The notes beneath the pieces are model-generated. The model was not told the origin of the DNA. It worked only from the letters and a program-made list of their open reading frames with translations, and did not search any database. Of a stretch of 64,000 bases of DNA, positions 25,677 through 34,179 are shown piece by piece. The position numbers were made by a program, and so were the translations under genes. Source of the stretch: Pedobacter zeae (GTDB taxonomy: Bacteria; Bacteroidota; Bacteroidia; Sphingobacteriales; Sphingobacteriaceae). The stretch spans positions 434,001 to 498,000 of the forward strand of contig NZ_JACIEF010000002.1 in assembly GCF_014196715.1 (NCBI RefSeq), given 5' to 3'. Each line of letters begins with the position of its first letter. The stretch's first letter is position 1.

Positions 25677-26231
25677 TTAAGATTTTATAACACGGTCTTT
25701 GATCTTTACGGCAGGGTTACCTTGGTAAATGGAATAGGCCATTAAAGTTTGGGTAGCCACACTGCCCATTGTTAAAACAGCATGGCTGCATAGGGTTACC
25801 CCCGGACATACCTTTGCGGTAGCTCCAATCCATGCCCCTTCTTCCAAAATGATCGGTGCCACCATTAAATTAAAATTTGTACTGCTAAAGTTATGATTGC
25901 CGGTTATTAACACTGCTTGCTGTGATATACAGCAATTTTCACCGATAATTACACGCTCTAAATTTTCGATGTAACAATCTGCAAGCCAGCTATAATTACC
26001 AATCTCCAGTTTCCAGGGATATTTAACATGAATGCCCGGTTTAATGCGTACATCCTTTCCTATTTTGGCCCCAAATAACCTTAATAAAGCCACTAATACC
26101 GAACTGAAGGGCATTACCCGGCTTTTAAAAAACAAAAGATCCGTAAAATACCACAGCAATTGCTTTAAGGTAGTTGCCCCAACCTTAAAATCGCCGGTAT
26201 CAAAATTTTTATGGAGCCTGGTTTTTAACAA
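25677..26231 (-). CDS. WcaF-like putative colanic-acid-type acetyltransferase
   Basis: 184 residues. The left-handed beta-helix of hexapeptide acyltransferases is clear from about residue 55 on (IGKDVRIKPGIHVKYPWKLEIG, VIIGENCCISQQAVLITGNHNF, IILEEGAWIGATAKVCPGVTLCSHAVLTMGSVAT). H113-type GNHNF and the C-terminal YQGNPAVKIKDR match WcaF-like enzymes, which O-acetylate sugars or their precursors using acetyl-CoA. It is the last gene of the long operon, only 3 bases after the exosortase gene, so the two are probably translated together. Its place next to exosortase, rather than next to the other acyltransferases, suggests a role late in the pathway. Confidence 0.87.
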   Translation of the reverse strand: MLKTRLHKNFDTGDFKVGATTLKQLLWYFTDLLFFKSRVMPFSSVLVALLRLFGAKIGKDVRIKPGIHVKYPWKLEIGNYSWLADCYIENLERVIIGENCCISQQAVLITGNHNFSSTNFNLMVAPIILEEGAWIGATAKVCPGVTLCSHAVLTMGSVATQTLMAYSIYQGNPAVKIKDRVIKS

Positions 26232-26234
26232 AAT

Positions 26235-26819
26235 CTAACCTTTATTATTTGAGCGTGGTTTACTGTTGTTTTTAATCCAAAAGTATAACATGGTAAACAC
26301 GCAGATGTATACAATCACATTAAAAACTTCGTGGTGGTAAGTAAAATTATGCCGCTGTGATTTAAAGAAACCAAGAAGTACACCCAGTCCCGCTATCCGG
26401 AGAACGTTTAAGATATAAATGGCAACAATGCCAATCACCAGCATTTTAAAGGTCGATTTCCAGGAAGCAGGAAAAGCCAGTACAAATGCAGCTAAAAAAC
26501 TCATAACCCCCAGCCCGAGGCAGGAATAGTTAACCCTTAAATACGGGCCTGCAACTACCATTATATCCATTTCGTTATAAATGGCATAAAAGCCGAAGAG
26601 TTTGATGATCCACACTGCAGATACAATAAGAGACGATTTTAAACCTTGTATATAGTTAAAATGTGTGGAGAGATAAGCATTGTAATACTTCGAACCCGGA
26701 GTCATTACACTATTCATAAACAGGTTGCCCTGGCTGAACAGGATGTAGAGTAAAAATAATAAGATTAAAAATTTAATGGCCTTTTTATTGGCCTGTTTTT
26801 TAGCTTCTTCTGGCGTCAT
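26235..26819 (-). CDS. xrtY: Exosortase/archaeosortase-family transpeptidase (probably the XrtY group)
   Basis: 194 residues with about six to seven membrane helices. The three exosortase catalytic elements are in order: C100 in VNYSCLGLGVMSFLAAF, R141 in LNVLRIAGLGVLL and H162/H163 in YHHEVFN. Exosortases cut C-terminal sorting tails of secreted proteins at the outer face of the inner membrane and are thought to pass them to a lipid- or glycan-linked acceptor. It lies between a glycosyltransferase and a WcaF-like gene at the operon end, with a Wzy-like gene close by. That grouping matches what I recall of the Bacteroidetes XrtY system. The likely substrates are the two PIDD-tailed proteins divergent from wza. 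Exosortase family call is firm; the XrtY subgroup is from context and memory. Confidence 0.85.
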   Translation of the reverse strand: MTPEEAKKQANKKAIKFLILLFLLYILFSQGNLFMNSVMTPGSKYYNAYLSTHFNYIQGLKSSLIVSAVWIIKLFGFYAIYNEMDIMVVAGPYLRVNYSCLGLGVMSFLAAFVLAFPASWKSTFKMLVIGIVAIYILNVLRIAGLGVLLGFFKSQRHNFTYHHEVFNVIVYICVFTMLYFWIKNNSKPRSNNKG

Positions 26820-26832
26820 ATTTATCGGCAGT

Positions 26833-27693
26833 TTATATTTTATCTGCTTGTTTCTGCAAAATCTTAATCTTTTTATCTACCAGCTGCCTGAACCAGAAGC
26901 CCTGCAGATAATGAAATTTAATACCGGTAGCGCCCTCAAATATACCCAGTTTAAAAAACATTCGGTAACTAAAATAGAGATAGGGACGAAAACCAAGCGG
27001 AAGTTTCCACCACAAACGCTTTAACCAGGCCCGTTTTTCATCAGGACTGCCCAATAAATTGGGGGTAACGCGCTGAACCCTTAATTTTTGCATCCTTTCT
27101 AATTCTTCCCTGGCAACCAGGTCGCTATAGCGCTCGTGTTTGCTTTTCCAAAAAGCAATATCGTTTTCTTTCAGGTTTTCTTCCAATAGCCAGCCCTTTT
27201 TCCATATTTCGGTTTTACCGGGAACGATAAAACGGTGATCCATATTCTCGTTCAGATCCGAAAAACCAACACCGGTTCTGAACATTTTTAAAAGATAAAA
27301 TGGGTAAAAGGTACCAAACCGGATCCATTTCCCTTGGAAAAAGTTTTTCCGGTTAAAATAAATGCCGTTGATATCACGATATTCATCGTTATTAAAATTC
27401 GCGAGCATCCGAAAAAGCTCGGGGGTAACAATTTGATCGGCATCCAAGCCAATGGTCCATGGTGTGGCGATCTGAAAGTTTTTTAAAGCATGATCCCACT
27501 GCTTGGGGTGGTTTTCGAAAGGGTTTTGCAGCACTTCTGCACCATAAGCGGTACCGATTTCAAGGGTTTTATCGGTGCTGCCACTATCTAAAATATAAGT
27601 TTTAGCATTCAGGTTTTTAATCGATTCCAGTAATCTGGGCAAATGAATTTCTTCATTAAAGGTAAGTATAACGAAACTGAAATTTTTGTTCAT
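26833..27693 (-). CDS. Glycosyltransferase family 2 protein next to the exosortase gene
   Basis: 286 residues with a GT-A fold. The nucleotide-binding start is FSFVILTFNEEIHLPRLL, followed by LDSGSTDKTLEI and a metal-binding D84-A-D86 in IGLDADQIV. The second half has HRFIVPGKTEIWKKGWL and a C-terminal basic tail. Such short GT2 enzymes usually transfer a hexose or heptose to a lipid-linked intermediate in the cytoplasm. It is followed after 13 bases by the exosortase gene; that fixed neighbourhood suggests it belongs to the exosortase module rather than to the variable glycan part. Donor and acceptor unknown. Confidence 0.88.
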   Translation of the reverse strand: MNKNFSFVILTFNEEIHLPRLLESIKNLNAKTYILDSGSTDKTLEIGTAYGAEVLQNPFENHPKQWDHALKNFQIATPWTIGLDADQIVTPELFRMLANFNNDEYRDINGIYFNRKNFFQGKWIRFGTFYPFYLLKMFRTGVGFSDLNENMDHRFIVPGKTEIWKKGWLLEENLKENDIAFWKSKHERYSDLVAREELERMQKLRVQRVTPNLLGSPDEKRAWLKRLWWKLPLGFRPYLYFSYRMFFKLGIFEGATGIKFHYLQGFWFRQLVDKKIKILQKQADKI

Positions 27694-27729
27694 GCCATTT
27701 GATAGTTCAACCAGTGATTGAATTATAGC

Positions 27730-28980
27730 TTATGTCGTTTTATAAAATTCGAGATATTCTCTAACTAATGCATCATCACTAAAATCTCTTCGGATAGTTA
27801 AAGGAGCAATGTTACGGATATTCTGCCTTTTTTCAGGATCTTGGTATGCCGCTGTAATGTTCTTTTTTATGGCTGCTGTATCCACACCCGTAATCCAGCC
27901 AAGCGCCTTACCATTCACATAATCCGATAAACCAACTTGCTCGCTAATCAATACCGGGGTGCCAACACTCAGGCTTTCTACCACCACATTAGCGAAATTT
28001 TCGTTATAAGAGGTAAGTACAAGCAAATCATGTGCGGCCATTAGAGGGTATTTATCTTCATTACCGACCTGCCCAATCCAATAAATTTTATCGCTTAGCT
28101 TTAATTCTTTTGTTAAAACCTTCAGGCTTTGTATGTATTGTTTTTCACCAGAGCCAGCAATCGTTAACTTCCAGGAGATATCGACTGTAGACAATGCTCT
28201 AAATAAAAGCTCAAGCCCTTTTTTTTCCTCAATACGCGAAAGAAAAATAAGCTTAAAAGAATCCTCAGTTTGATGCTTTAAATCCGGTGCCGCAGATTTG
28301 AATTCCTGTGCTTCTGATCGTAAACTCACCAGATTGGGAATTACCCTGATACTTTTTGGCTTTACCATCTTCAAAATATCTGTTTTCTCCTGCTCGCTGG
28401 TGGCGTGTATGTGGCAATATTTTAATAGCTGGTTTCCCACCAGTTTATGGATGATTCTTTTTGAAAAGGAATTCCTGTTGCCAAGTGTGTAGGAGGTAAG
28501 CATGCCGCGGGGAGAAAGTACCACAGGGATACGATACCATTTTGAAATAAAGCAGCTGAGCAACGAAACCAGATTCCACCAGGCGTGTATATGAATAATG
28601 AGTTTAGAGTTTGGGGTTTGGAGTTTGGACATTTCGATTTTATTCTCGCCCTGGGCTCCCGGTTGATCATCCGGAGTGCAACTAAGGATTTCTTTCCTTA
28701 ATCTCCACAATAATCCCGGCGAAAAGTGGCTATGATCTTTGCTCCAACGTTTAAAATAAGTAACAGGAACCCCTTCAATCAAAACCGGAAAATTAGTTTT
28801 CACATCCAGTTCATTTCTGCCGTTGGCCGTAGTTGTTAATACCTGAAGATCAGGTTTCCCTATGCCCAAGGCCCAACGTTTATCGTCTACCAGGACTTCA
28901 CACAACTTCCCCACACTCTGTATTGGTCCACCGTAAATGTAGGCTGGCTTGTAAGAAGCTGTAATATGAATGATTTTCAA
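27730..28980 (-). CDS. Glycosyltransferase family 4 protein with a repeat-derived insertion
   Basis: 416 residues, GT-B fold. The acceptor domain starts KIIHITASYKPAYIYGGPIQSVG and the donor domain starts LIFLSRIEEKKGLELLFRAL, with the E-x7-E region VVVESLSVGTPVLISEQVG. An unusual loop of about 27 residues (CTPDDQPGAQGENK...SKLQTPNSKL) comes before IIHIHAWW, where related enzymes pass directly into the strand. Its last part is encoded by four heptamers GAGTTTR/GGGTTTG on the plus strand (28600-28627). The frame is kept, so the protein is probably functional. It transfers one sugar during assembly of the repeat unit. Confidence 0.88.
   Translation of the reverse strand: MKIIHITASYKPAYIYGGPIQSVGKLCEVLVDDKRWALGIGKPDLQVLTTTANGRNELDVKTNFPVLIEGVPVTYFKRWSKDHSHFSPGLLWRLRKEILSCTPDDQPGAQGENKIEMSKLQTPNSKLIIHIHAWWNLVSLLSCFISKWYRIPVVLSPRGMLTSYTLGNRNSFSKRIIHKLVGNQLLKYCHIHATSEQEKTDILKMVKPKSIRVIPNLVSLRSEAQEFKSAAPDLKHQTEDSFKLIFLSRIEEKKGLELLFRALSTVDISWKLTIAGSGEKQYIQSLKVLTKELKLSDKIYWIGQVGNEDKYPLMAAHDLLVLTSYNENFANVVVESLSVGTPVLISEQVGLSDYVNGKALGWITGVDTAAIKKNITAAYQDPEKRQNIRNIAPLTIRRDFSDDALVREYLEFYKTT
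28600..28627. repeat. Heptameric tandem tract inside a GT4 gene
   Basis: GAGTTTA, GAGTTTG, GGGTTTG, GAGTTTG in perfect 7-base register on the plus strand, in frame within the GT4 gene at 27730-28980. Compare 30821-30855, 54354-54380 and 58428-58476. Confidence 0.75.
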
Positions 28981-29022
28981 TTTTTTTGATTTAAATACTA
29001 ACCCTTTAAACTGCTAAACGCT

Positions 29023-30435
29023 TTAATCAAACACAGGCTTTAAAACTTTTATTGTTCTGAGTAAGGCATACAGAAACCACATGATCACGTAACCCCAAAA
29101 AATGTTATTGAACATAAATTCAAAGTTGTTACCCCGCCAAAGCCCCTGAAAAATGCTGTTGAACATAATGACACAGCCCAGCTCATAACCCCCGAATATT
29201 TCTTCGGCTTTATCTGAAAGGTGTTGTACCAGCATGCCATAGAATAACATAAAAAAGAAAACGCCGGGGATACCGAAACTCAAATAGGCATCAACTATTG
29301 GACGTGTTTTAGCTGAAACGGCCGACATTTTATTAGCAACTCCAGCATCATAAACCCGTTGCATCGAAACCGTTTCCATATTGGGCTTTCCTGACCAGAA
29401 AACCCTTGGAATCAATCCTTCTAAAGAATTTTCTATAATTTCCCAATCGTAAAAAGGGTGCCGACTTGGTACATAATCTACAAATTGGGTAAACATTTCT
29501 ATTTCACTCAGCCGTTTCGTCATAAATTCCCAGTTTGTTTCTTCAATCTGTTCTTCGTTTTTCGAATTTAAATTCTCAAAAGCTTGATTTTGTGCTTCCT
29601 CTGCACTTACTTCCCCACTCCAGCTTTGCCGAACGGTATTGTTATAGGTGGGCAAAAAATAAAGCAGTACATAAGCGACCGGAATGGCTAAATAGAGTAT
29701 TATCTTTTTGAAATAAGGAAAAAATACACAAGCCAGAATAATTACATTGGTAATGATCGGTTCTTTGTATCCTGATAATGAGGCGTGTATAAAATTGATT
29801 GTAAAAATTGTAGCGCCTATGCCCAGGTATTTAATGTTTTTAGTGTTAAATCCTTTAACGAATAATACGGCTGCACATGATATACCGATTAAGGTGAGTG
29901 GGAGAGCCATTTGATTTAAGCCTGAGAAACGCTGGCAGATGGAACCAATTCCAAATACAATAATACTGAGCCAAATTAAAAAATCATCGTCATCAAAAGT
30001 TTTAACACTTCTGATTTTGATGTGATTTTTTTGAACCAAAAGTATACCCGTAACCAATGCCGCGTGTGCCAATAAATTCATGCGCTGGCAACTCGCTATC
30101 AGAGCCGTTTGTTCACTTTCCTTAAATTGTGCACCGTAATTCACTTCAGTGAAATACCGGTACCCTAAATGATCCATAAAATAAAATACAGAGGTGGTAC
30201 ACATAAAGCCAGCAAAAATGAGCTGTGTAAGGAAAATAGGCCGCATAATTTGCTTATGGATAGGCAAATCTTGATTGATAATTGCTGCGGGTGATAGTAT
30301 GGTAGTGTAAAAGATAAAAAGCGACCCGAACCAGGCGACAAAATAAGATATGATCGGGCTATTGATTAATATATAGGAAATCAGAACCGGCAGGTACAAA
30401 GTTAAGATCAGTTTGGTCGGATTGTTATTTTGCAT
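29023..30435 (-). CDS. Wzy-like polymerase/ligase-type membrane protein (exosortase-associated)
   Basis: About 470 residues from the ATG at 30435, chosen because it overlaps the upstream stop by 11 bases (an ATG at 30459 adds eight residues). Ten or more membrane helices are predicted. A large soluble loop (about 265-390, TYNNTVRQSWSGEVSAEE...FWSGKPNMETVSMQRVYDAG) is flanked by membrane segments, as in O-antigen polymerases and ligases. The C-terminal block NSIFQGLWRGNNFEFMFNNIFWGYVIMWFLY is distinctive. It should polymerise or ligate an undecaprenyl-linked glycan in the periplasm. Its closeness to the exosortase gene fits what is called an exosortase Y-associated Wzy-like protein. Function is inferred from topology. 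Confidence 0.8.
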   Translation of the reverse strand: MQNNNPTKLILTLYLPVLISYILINSPIISYFVAWFGSLFIFYTTILSPAAIINQDLPIHKQIMRPIFLTQLIFAGFMCTTSVFYFMDHLGYRYFTEVNYGAQFKESEQTALIASCQRMNLLAHAALVTGILLVQKNHIKIRSVKTFDDDDFLIWLSIIVFGIGSICQRFSGLNQMALPLTLIGISCAAVLFVKGFNTKNIKYLGIGATIFTINFIHASLSGYKEPIITNVIILACVFFPYFKKIILYLAIPVAYVLLYFLPTYNNTVRQSWSGEVSAEEAQNQAFENLNSKNEEQIEETNWEFMTKRLSEIEMFTQFVDYVPSRHPFYDWEIIENSLEGLIPRVFWSGKPNMETVSMQRVYDAGVANKMSAVSAKTRPIVDAYLSFGIPGVFFFMLFYGMLVQHLSDKAEEIFGGYELGCVIMFNSIFQGLWRGNNFEFMFNNIFWGYVIMWFLYALLRTIKVLKPVFD

Positions 30436-31669
30436 GTTTATTTTCGAGGGCATCAACAATCACAGTCACTTGTTTTTCAAACGACCATTCCTGTATGATT
30501 TGTTTAGAAGCCATTCCCATTTTGGTTAGTTTAGCCTTATTTTCAGTGAGCGCTTTTAATTTTTGTTTAAGATCAGCTAAATCACCCGATTTAAATACCG
30601 ATCCGTTAACTCCCGGTTTGACCAAATCATCAGCACAACCAACCTTATCCGATACCATTATTGCTTTTCCGGCGGCCATGGCTTCATTTACGGCCAATCC
30701 CCAGGTTTCTCCGGGCCCTTGCGAAGGTAAGCAGAATAAGTCACAAGCTTGATAAACAACAGGCATTTGACTTTGATTCTGAAATTCCATAAAATGAATT
30801 GTGCTTTTTACATTTTCGTCCCAACTCCCAACTTCCAACTCTGAACTCCCAACGCTGTAATCCTGAGCGTAGCCCAAGTACCCTTTCTCCGCTACCTCTC
30901 CAACTTTCTTTTTTAACCTCTCCTGCAACAACCCATTTCCAACAAAAAGCAAATGTGTGTTTTTTAACCTGAGATCTATGATAGCATTTAATAAAAGTTC
31001 AGGATTTTTTTTTGGCTCTAACTTTCCCGCAAAAAGTATTAAAATTTCATCCCCCTTGATGCCGAGCTGGGTCCTAAACAATCGGGATTCTAAGATCTTT
31101 TCTTCTCCAAATCTATCATTATCGATAGCATGCGGAGCAAAAACCAATTGTTCTTCTTTTAAGCCAAAATGCTTAAAATAGGCTTTGTTGGCTGAACCAA
31201 CATAAAATGCTTTATCGATATGGCCGTAAACCCATTTTAGAAAGTATTTTCTTAATAAGCTTTTAAGGCTTTTTTGCTGATCAATTAAAGTAGAATCGCC
31301 CCTGAAGTAAACCGGGATTTTACCTTTAAAAAAACTTAAGGCCTTTAAATGGCTTTTCCAGCCCCAGCCGTAAACCAAAATGGCATCAGGTTGATAGCTT
31401 TGTACGGCGTTGATTAGATCAGGGTTTATAATTCCGCCGAAATGATGAGTGCCCTGGTTTTTAGCCTTGTTTTTTAAAAAAGTGTAATCATAGCCATCAA
31501 GCAGGGGAATATCCCATTCTACGCGTTGATTAAAGCCCTTGTCGTACTTATCAAGAGACTCTTTTCCCCAGGAATAAAATACCTTTAGTTGAACTTTTTT
31601 TGCCAATAATTTGAAAACCGGTGCGTAATACTGGATGGGATGAGAAATAACTATTGCTAATTTTTTCAA
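30425..31669 (-). CDS. Glycosyltransferase family 4 protein with a heptamer-derived loop
   Basis: 414 residues, GT-B. It starts KLAIVISHPIQYYAPVFKLLAKK; the donor domain has ILFAGKLEPKKNPELLLNA and ETWGLAVNEAMAAGKAIMVSDKVGCADDLV. A loop GSSELEVGSWDENVK precedes IHFMEFQNQSQMPVVYQACDLF, where relatives have a short turn. It is encoded by five heptamers (CCAACTC-type on the plus strand, 30821-30855). The reading frame is intact. The gene overlaps the Wzy-like gene by 11 bases and abuts the FkbM gene, so it is part of the same coupled set. Confidence 0.88.
   Translation of the reverse strand: MKKLAIVISHPIQYYAPVFKLLAKKVQLKVFYSWGKESLDKYDKGFNQRVEWDIPLLDGYDYTFLKNKAKNQGTHHFGGIINPDLINAVQSYQPDAILVYGWGWKSHLKALSFFKGKIPVYFRGDSTLIDQQKSLKSLLRKYFLKWVYGHIDKAFYVGSANKAYFKHFGLKEEQLVFAPHAIDNDRFGEEKILESRLFRTQLGIKGDEILILFAGKLEPKKNPELLLNAIIDLRLKNTHLLFVGNGLLQERLKKKVGEVAEKGYLGYAQDYSVGSSELEVGSWDENVKSTIHFMEFQNQSQMPVVYQACDLFCLPSQGPGETWGLAVNEAMAAGKAIMVSDKVGCADDLVKPGVNGSVFKSGDLADLKQKLKALTENKAKLTKMGMASKQIIQEWSFEKQVTVIVDALENKHAK
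30821..30855. repeat. Heptameric tandem tract inside a second GT4 gene
   Basis: CCAACTC, CCAACTT, CCAACTC, TGAACTC, CCAACGC in 7-base register. The complementary strand reads GAGTTGG, so its orientation relative to the coding strand is opposite to the 28600 tract. It is in frame. Confidence 0.75.
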
Positions 31670-32554
31670 TTAAATAACTTCATTAAAAACGATAAAAGAT
31701 TCTGCACGCTCAACTCTTTCTTTTGTGAATTCTATGTCCCTGATATAGATTGAATTATCCGATTTTAAGCCAATAGTATTAAGCTCTCTTTTAAAAGGAT
31801 TATAAGTATAATTTTTGAAACCATAGGCTAAAAGTTTCAAATGGATTTCATGTTCATCATAGCCATATCTTCCACCGCTTCCATTTAATTCAATTATAAC
31901 TGCTTTTAAAGATTGATCAGATAATAATAAATCAGCTCCATTTAATACTTCACTTTCAAATCCTTCTACATCTATTTTAATTAAAATGGGACCCTTATCT
32001 GCAAAGCATTCATCCAGGCTAACAATAGGGACTAGCACAGAACTTTCTATTTTTTCATCACTAGCAATGGCATGATTGGTTGTATCTTCTGTGTGGCTAA
32101 AACGGATGGATTCGCTTTTACTACCGACGCCTTTGTTCTCTGTTTGCACCAATAACTCCAAACCGTTTAGTGCGATGTTTTGCCTTAATATAGAGAACGT
32201 TTCTGGGATAGGTTCAAATGAAATTGTTTTTGCCCTACAGATTCCTGAAGCTAATAACGTATAGGAACCTACATTTGCTCCTATATCAAAAAATACATCA
32301 CCCTCATTTAGAAAATGAAGTAAAAATCCCATTTCATTAAACTCGTGCAGACCTGTGTATATATTGCCAGTAATTCCTGTAAGTTTCTGTTTGGCAAAAA
32401 AACAGATATGATGTAAAAACTTAACGGGTTGTAAACTCGGGTTGAACCTGGTTTTTATTTGCCAGGTTATAAATCTGAGATAGGCTTTGATAAGATGTTT
32501 TTTAGCAAGAGGATGCGTATGTATAAAACCGAAAGTTCGCTTTATGATTTTCAT
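31670..32554 (-). CDS. FkbM-family SAM-dependent methyltransferase
   Basis: 294 residues. The SAM motif I is FFDIGANVGSYTLLAS, followed by TISFEPIPETFSILRQNIALNG and ILIKIDVEGFESEVLNGA, which together are the FkbM signature. These enzymes O-methylate sugars or polyketides. In a glycan locus the likely role is methylation of a sugar hydroxyl, possibly a chain-capping residue. It overlaps the upstream glycosyltransferase gene by 4 bases and ends directly before the GT4 gene. The first 60 residues are basic and lack the domain, perhaps contacting the glycan. Confidence 0.88.
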   Translation of the reverse strand: MKIIKRTFGFIHTHPLAKKHLIKAYLRFITWQIKTRFNPSLQPVKFLHHICFFAKQKLTGITGNIYTGLHEFNEMGFLLHFLNEGDVFFDIGANVGSYTLLASGICRAKTISFEPIPETFSILRQNIALNGLELLVQTENKGVGSKSESIRFSHTEDTTNHAIASDEKIESSVLVPIVSLDECFADKGPILIKIDVEGFESEVLNGADLLLSDQSLKAVIIELNGSGGRYGYDEHEIHLKLLAYGFKNYTYNPFKRELNTIGLKSDNSIYIRDIEFTKERVERAESFIVFNEVI

Positions 32555-33840
32555 TTAGCAATAATCTGATTAAATAATTTAACTTGGCTTTTGGTCAGGT
32601 TTTCAGCCGAATAAGCTTCAAAGATCAGCCAATCAGTTTCGAGCTTTTTTAATTGCCCAGTAACGGCGCTAAACAAGTATTCATAAATCTGTTTGATTAA
32701 AGTGTTTTGTTCTGATTCTAATGAAAAAACTGTTCCAGCATTGCAGTTCTTAATGATTTGGCCTGCACTACTTTTGGGATTAAACAATGCCAATAATGGT
32801 TTATTAGCCAAAATATATGGAAATATTTTTGACGCTGTATATTGAGCATCATTTGAACCAATAATTAGCAGATGGTCACTCTTTAATAGTCGGTCAATAC
32901 TTTTGTAAAAAGCAATACGATCTGTTTGTTCGTGTACGTATCTTGAAATACCAATTTCATCAGCAATTGGCATAATGCTCTGTATGCCTTTCCCCTTAGA
33001 TGCATAGCTTGTTCCAATAAAATTGAATCTTATTTTATTAAAGATGTCTGCATTTTCAGTAAGTCCTTTTTTAAATGCTGTAAACAGCAGTTTTAAAGAA
33101 TCAACCATATCTATTCCTCCTCTTCCGATGTAGGTAAAGTTATAAGTTCCCTGCTCTTGGTGGTGTGTAATGTTAAATAAATCAGAGTTTTCTTTTATTA
33201 GATCAAAATCTGCTTTAAAAAAGCCAAAGGTGATGACTTTCTTCGGTATTGAAATCAAATGGGGATAGCGAAGCACTAAAGTATCAAGGTAACTTTGAGA
33301 AACACTAATTAGCCCGCTCACACTATTCATAGCAATAGGCTCTAAAAATTTATTTAATCGATATGAAAACCAATATTTAGGCGGCCGTTCATTTTTAGGT
33401 TTAGCCTGATAGTATTCAGAATGCCATGGATCTTGCATGTCGATAACATAAGGGACACCATATTTTTTTCTCCAATAGGCGCCCAAAATCAAAATTGGAA
33501 ATTGAGTGGTAGAAAAATAAATGAGATCAAAATGTTTATCTTTTAATAGCTGATTGACTTTTTTTCGATAATAATACAAGGATCTTAACGCTATACTTCC
33601 TAAACCAAATTTACTTGTCAAGTTTTTGGGCAGGGCTTTGACAATATGGACTGGGATGTCTTTTGGTATTGATTTTAAGAGTAATGGATCTTTGACACAA
33701 TCTGCAAAATCTGGATTTACCGATACAACTTCTGGTATCCAACCGTAATTTTCGAAAAAAGGCACGCTCATCCTAATGCGTTGCATGTCTGCGGCGTTAC
33801 AAGGAGGAAAGTATGGTGAAATAATAAGAACCCTTTTCAA
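32551..33840 (-). CDS. GT-B glycosyltransferase (GT4-like), TTG start
   Basis: 429 residues. The start is TTG at 33840, just overlapping the stop of a small upstream frame. N-terminal VLIISPYFPPCNAADMQRIRMSVPFF and YGVPYVIDMQDPWHSEYY form the acceptor domain. FTYIGRGGIDMVDSLKLLFTAFKKG opens the donor domain, which then reads DHLLIIGSNDAQYTASKIFPYILANKPLLAL. This pattern is seen in GT4-like enzymes of Bacteroidetes exopolysaccharide loci that lack the classical E-x7-E. The donor sugar is unknown. Confidence 0.82.
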   Translation of the reverse strand: MKRVLIISPYFPPCNAADMQRIRMSVPFFENYGWIPEVVSVNPDFADCVKDPLLLKSIPKDIPVHIVKALPKNLTSKFGLGSIALRSLYYYRKKVNQLLKDKHFDLIYFSTTQFPILILGAYWRKKYGVPYVIDMQDPWHSEYYQAKPKNERPPKYWFSYRLNKFLEPIAMNSVSGLISVSQSYLDTLVLRYPHLISIPKKVITFGFFKADFDLIKENSDLFNITHHQEQGTYNFTYIGRGGIDMVDSLKLLFTAFKKGLTENADIFNKIRFNFIGTSYASKGKGIQSIMPIADEIGISRYVHEQTDRIAFYKSIDRLLKSDHLLIIGSNDAQYTASKIFPYILANKPLLALFNPKSSAGQIIKNCNAGTVFSLESEQNTLIKQIYEYLFSAVTGQLKKLETDWLIFEAYSAENLTKSQVKLFNQIIAK

Positions 33841-34007
33841 TTAATACAGTAATATTTTGAGGTTGGTAGCAAATTGAAGAATAAAGCTAAAACATAGGCT
33901 ATTTTAATGATTGGGGAGGAGTGGTCCAGAATCAATAATATGCCGGCTGTTAGGTAAATAGTTGCCAGTTGGTGTAACTCAGCTATTCGTTGATATAAAA
34001 TGGCCAT
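33837..34007 (-). CDS. Small 56-residue membrane protein (unlisted short frame)
   Basis: ATG at 34007, stop TGA at 33839-33837 overlapping the TTG start of the next glycosyltransferase gene. The translation (MAILYQRIAELHQLATIYLT...) gives two hydrophobic helices (about residues 14-28 and 33-48) with a polar end SKYYCIN. A TGA lies five codons upstream, so the frame is bounded, and AGAAGA about 10 bases before ATG could aid initiation. The stop/start overlap suggests translational coupling, which would explain the TTG start downstream. I know no homologue. It could also be a decayed fragment. Confidence 0.4.
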   Translation of the reverse strand: MAILYQRIAELHQLATIYLTAGILLILDHSSPIIKIAYVLALFFNLLPTSKYYCIN

Positions 34008-34179
34008 AGGAATTGGTTCTTCTCAAAAGAAGAATAAATGACAGTATCCAACGAATTAAGATGGGTATTATAGCTTCTGATAGACAGTATATATAATCCC
34101 GTCAAGCTCTACCATTTCCAGACAGTATCCTTTGTTTAAAACTAAGCAGTTGTAATAGATTTTATAATTTCTAATTAAT
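34008..34179. other. Spacer inside the operon
   Basis: 172 bases between the acyltransferase stop and the small membrane frame, one of the larger gaps in the operon. One minus-strand frame is open for about 42 codons (...KGYCLEMVELDGIIYTVYQKL before a stop) but lacks a conventional start, and may be a decayed gene end. No hairpin terminator is seen. Confidence 0.4.
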
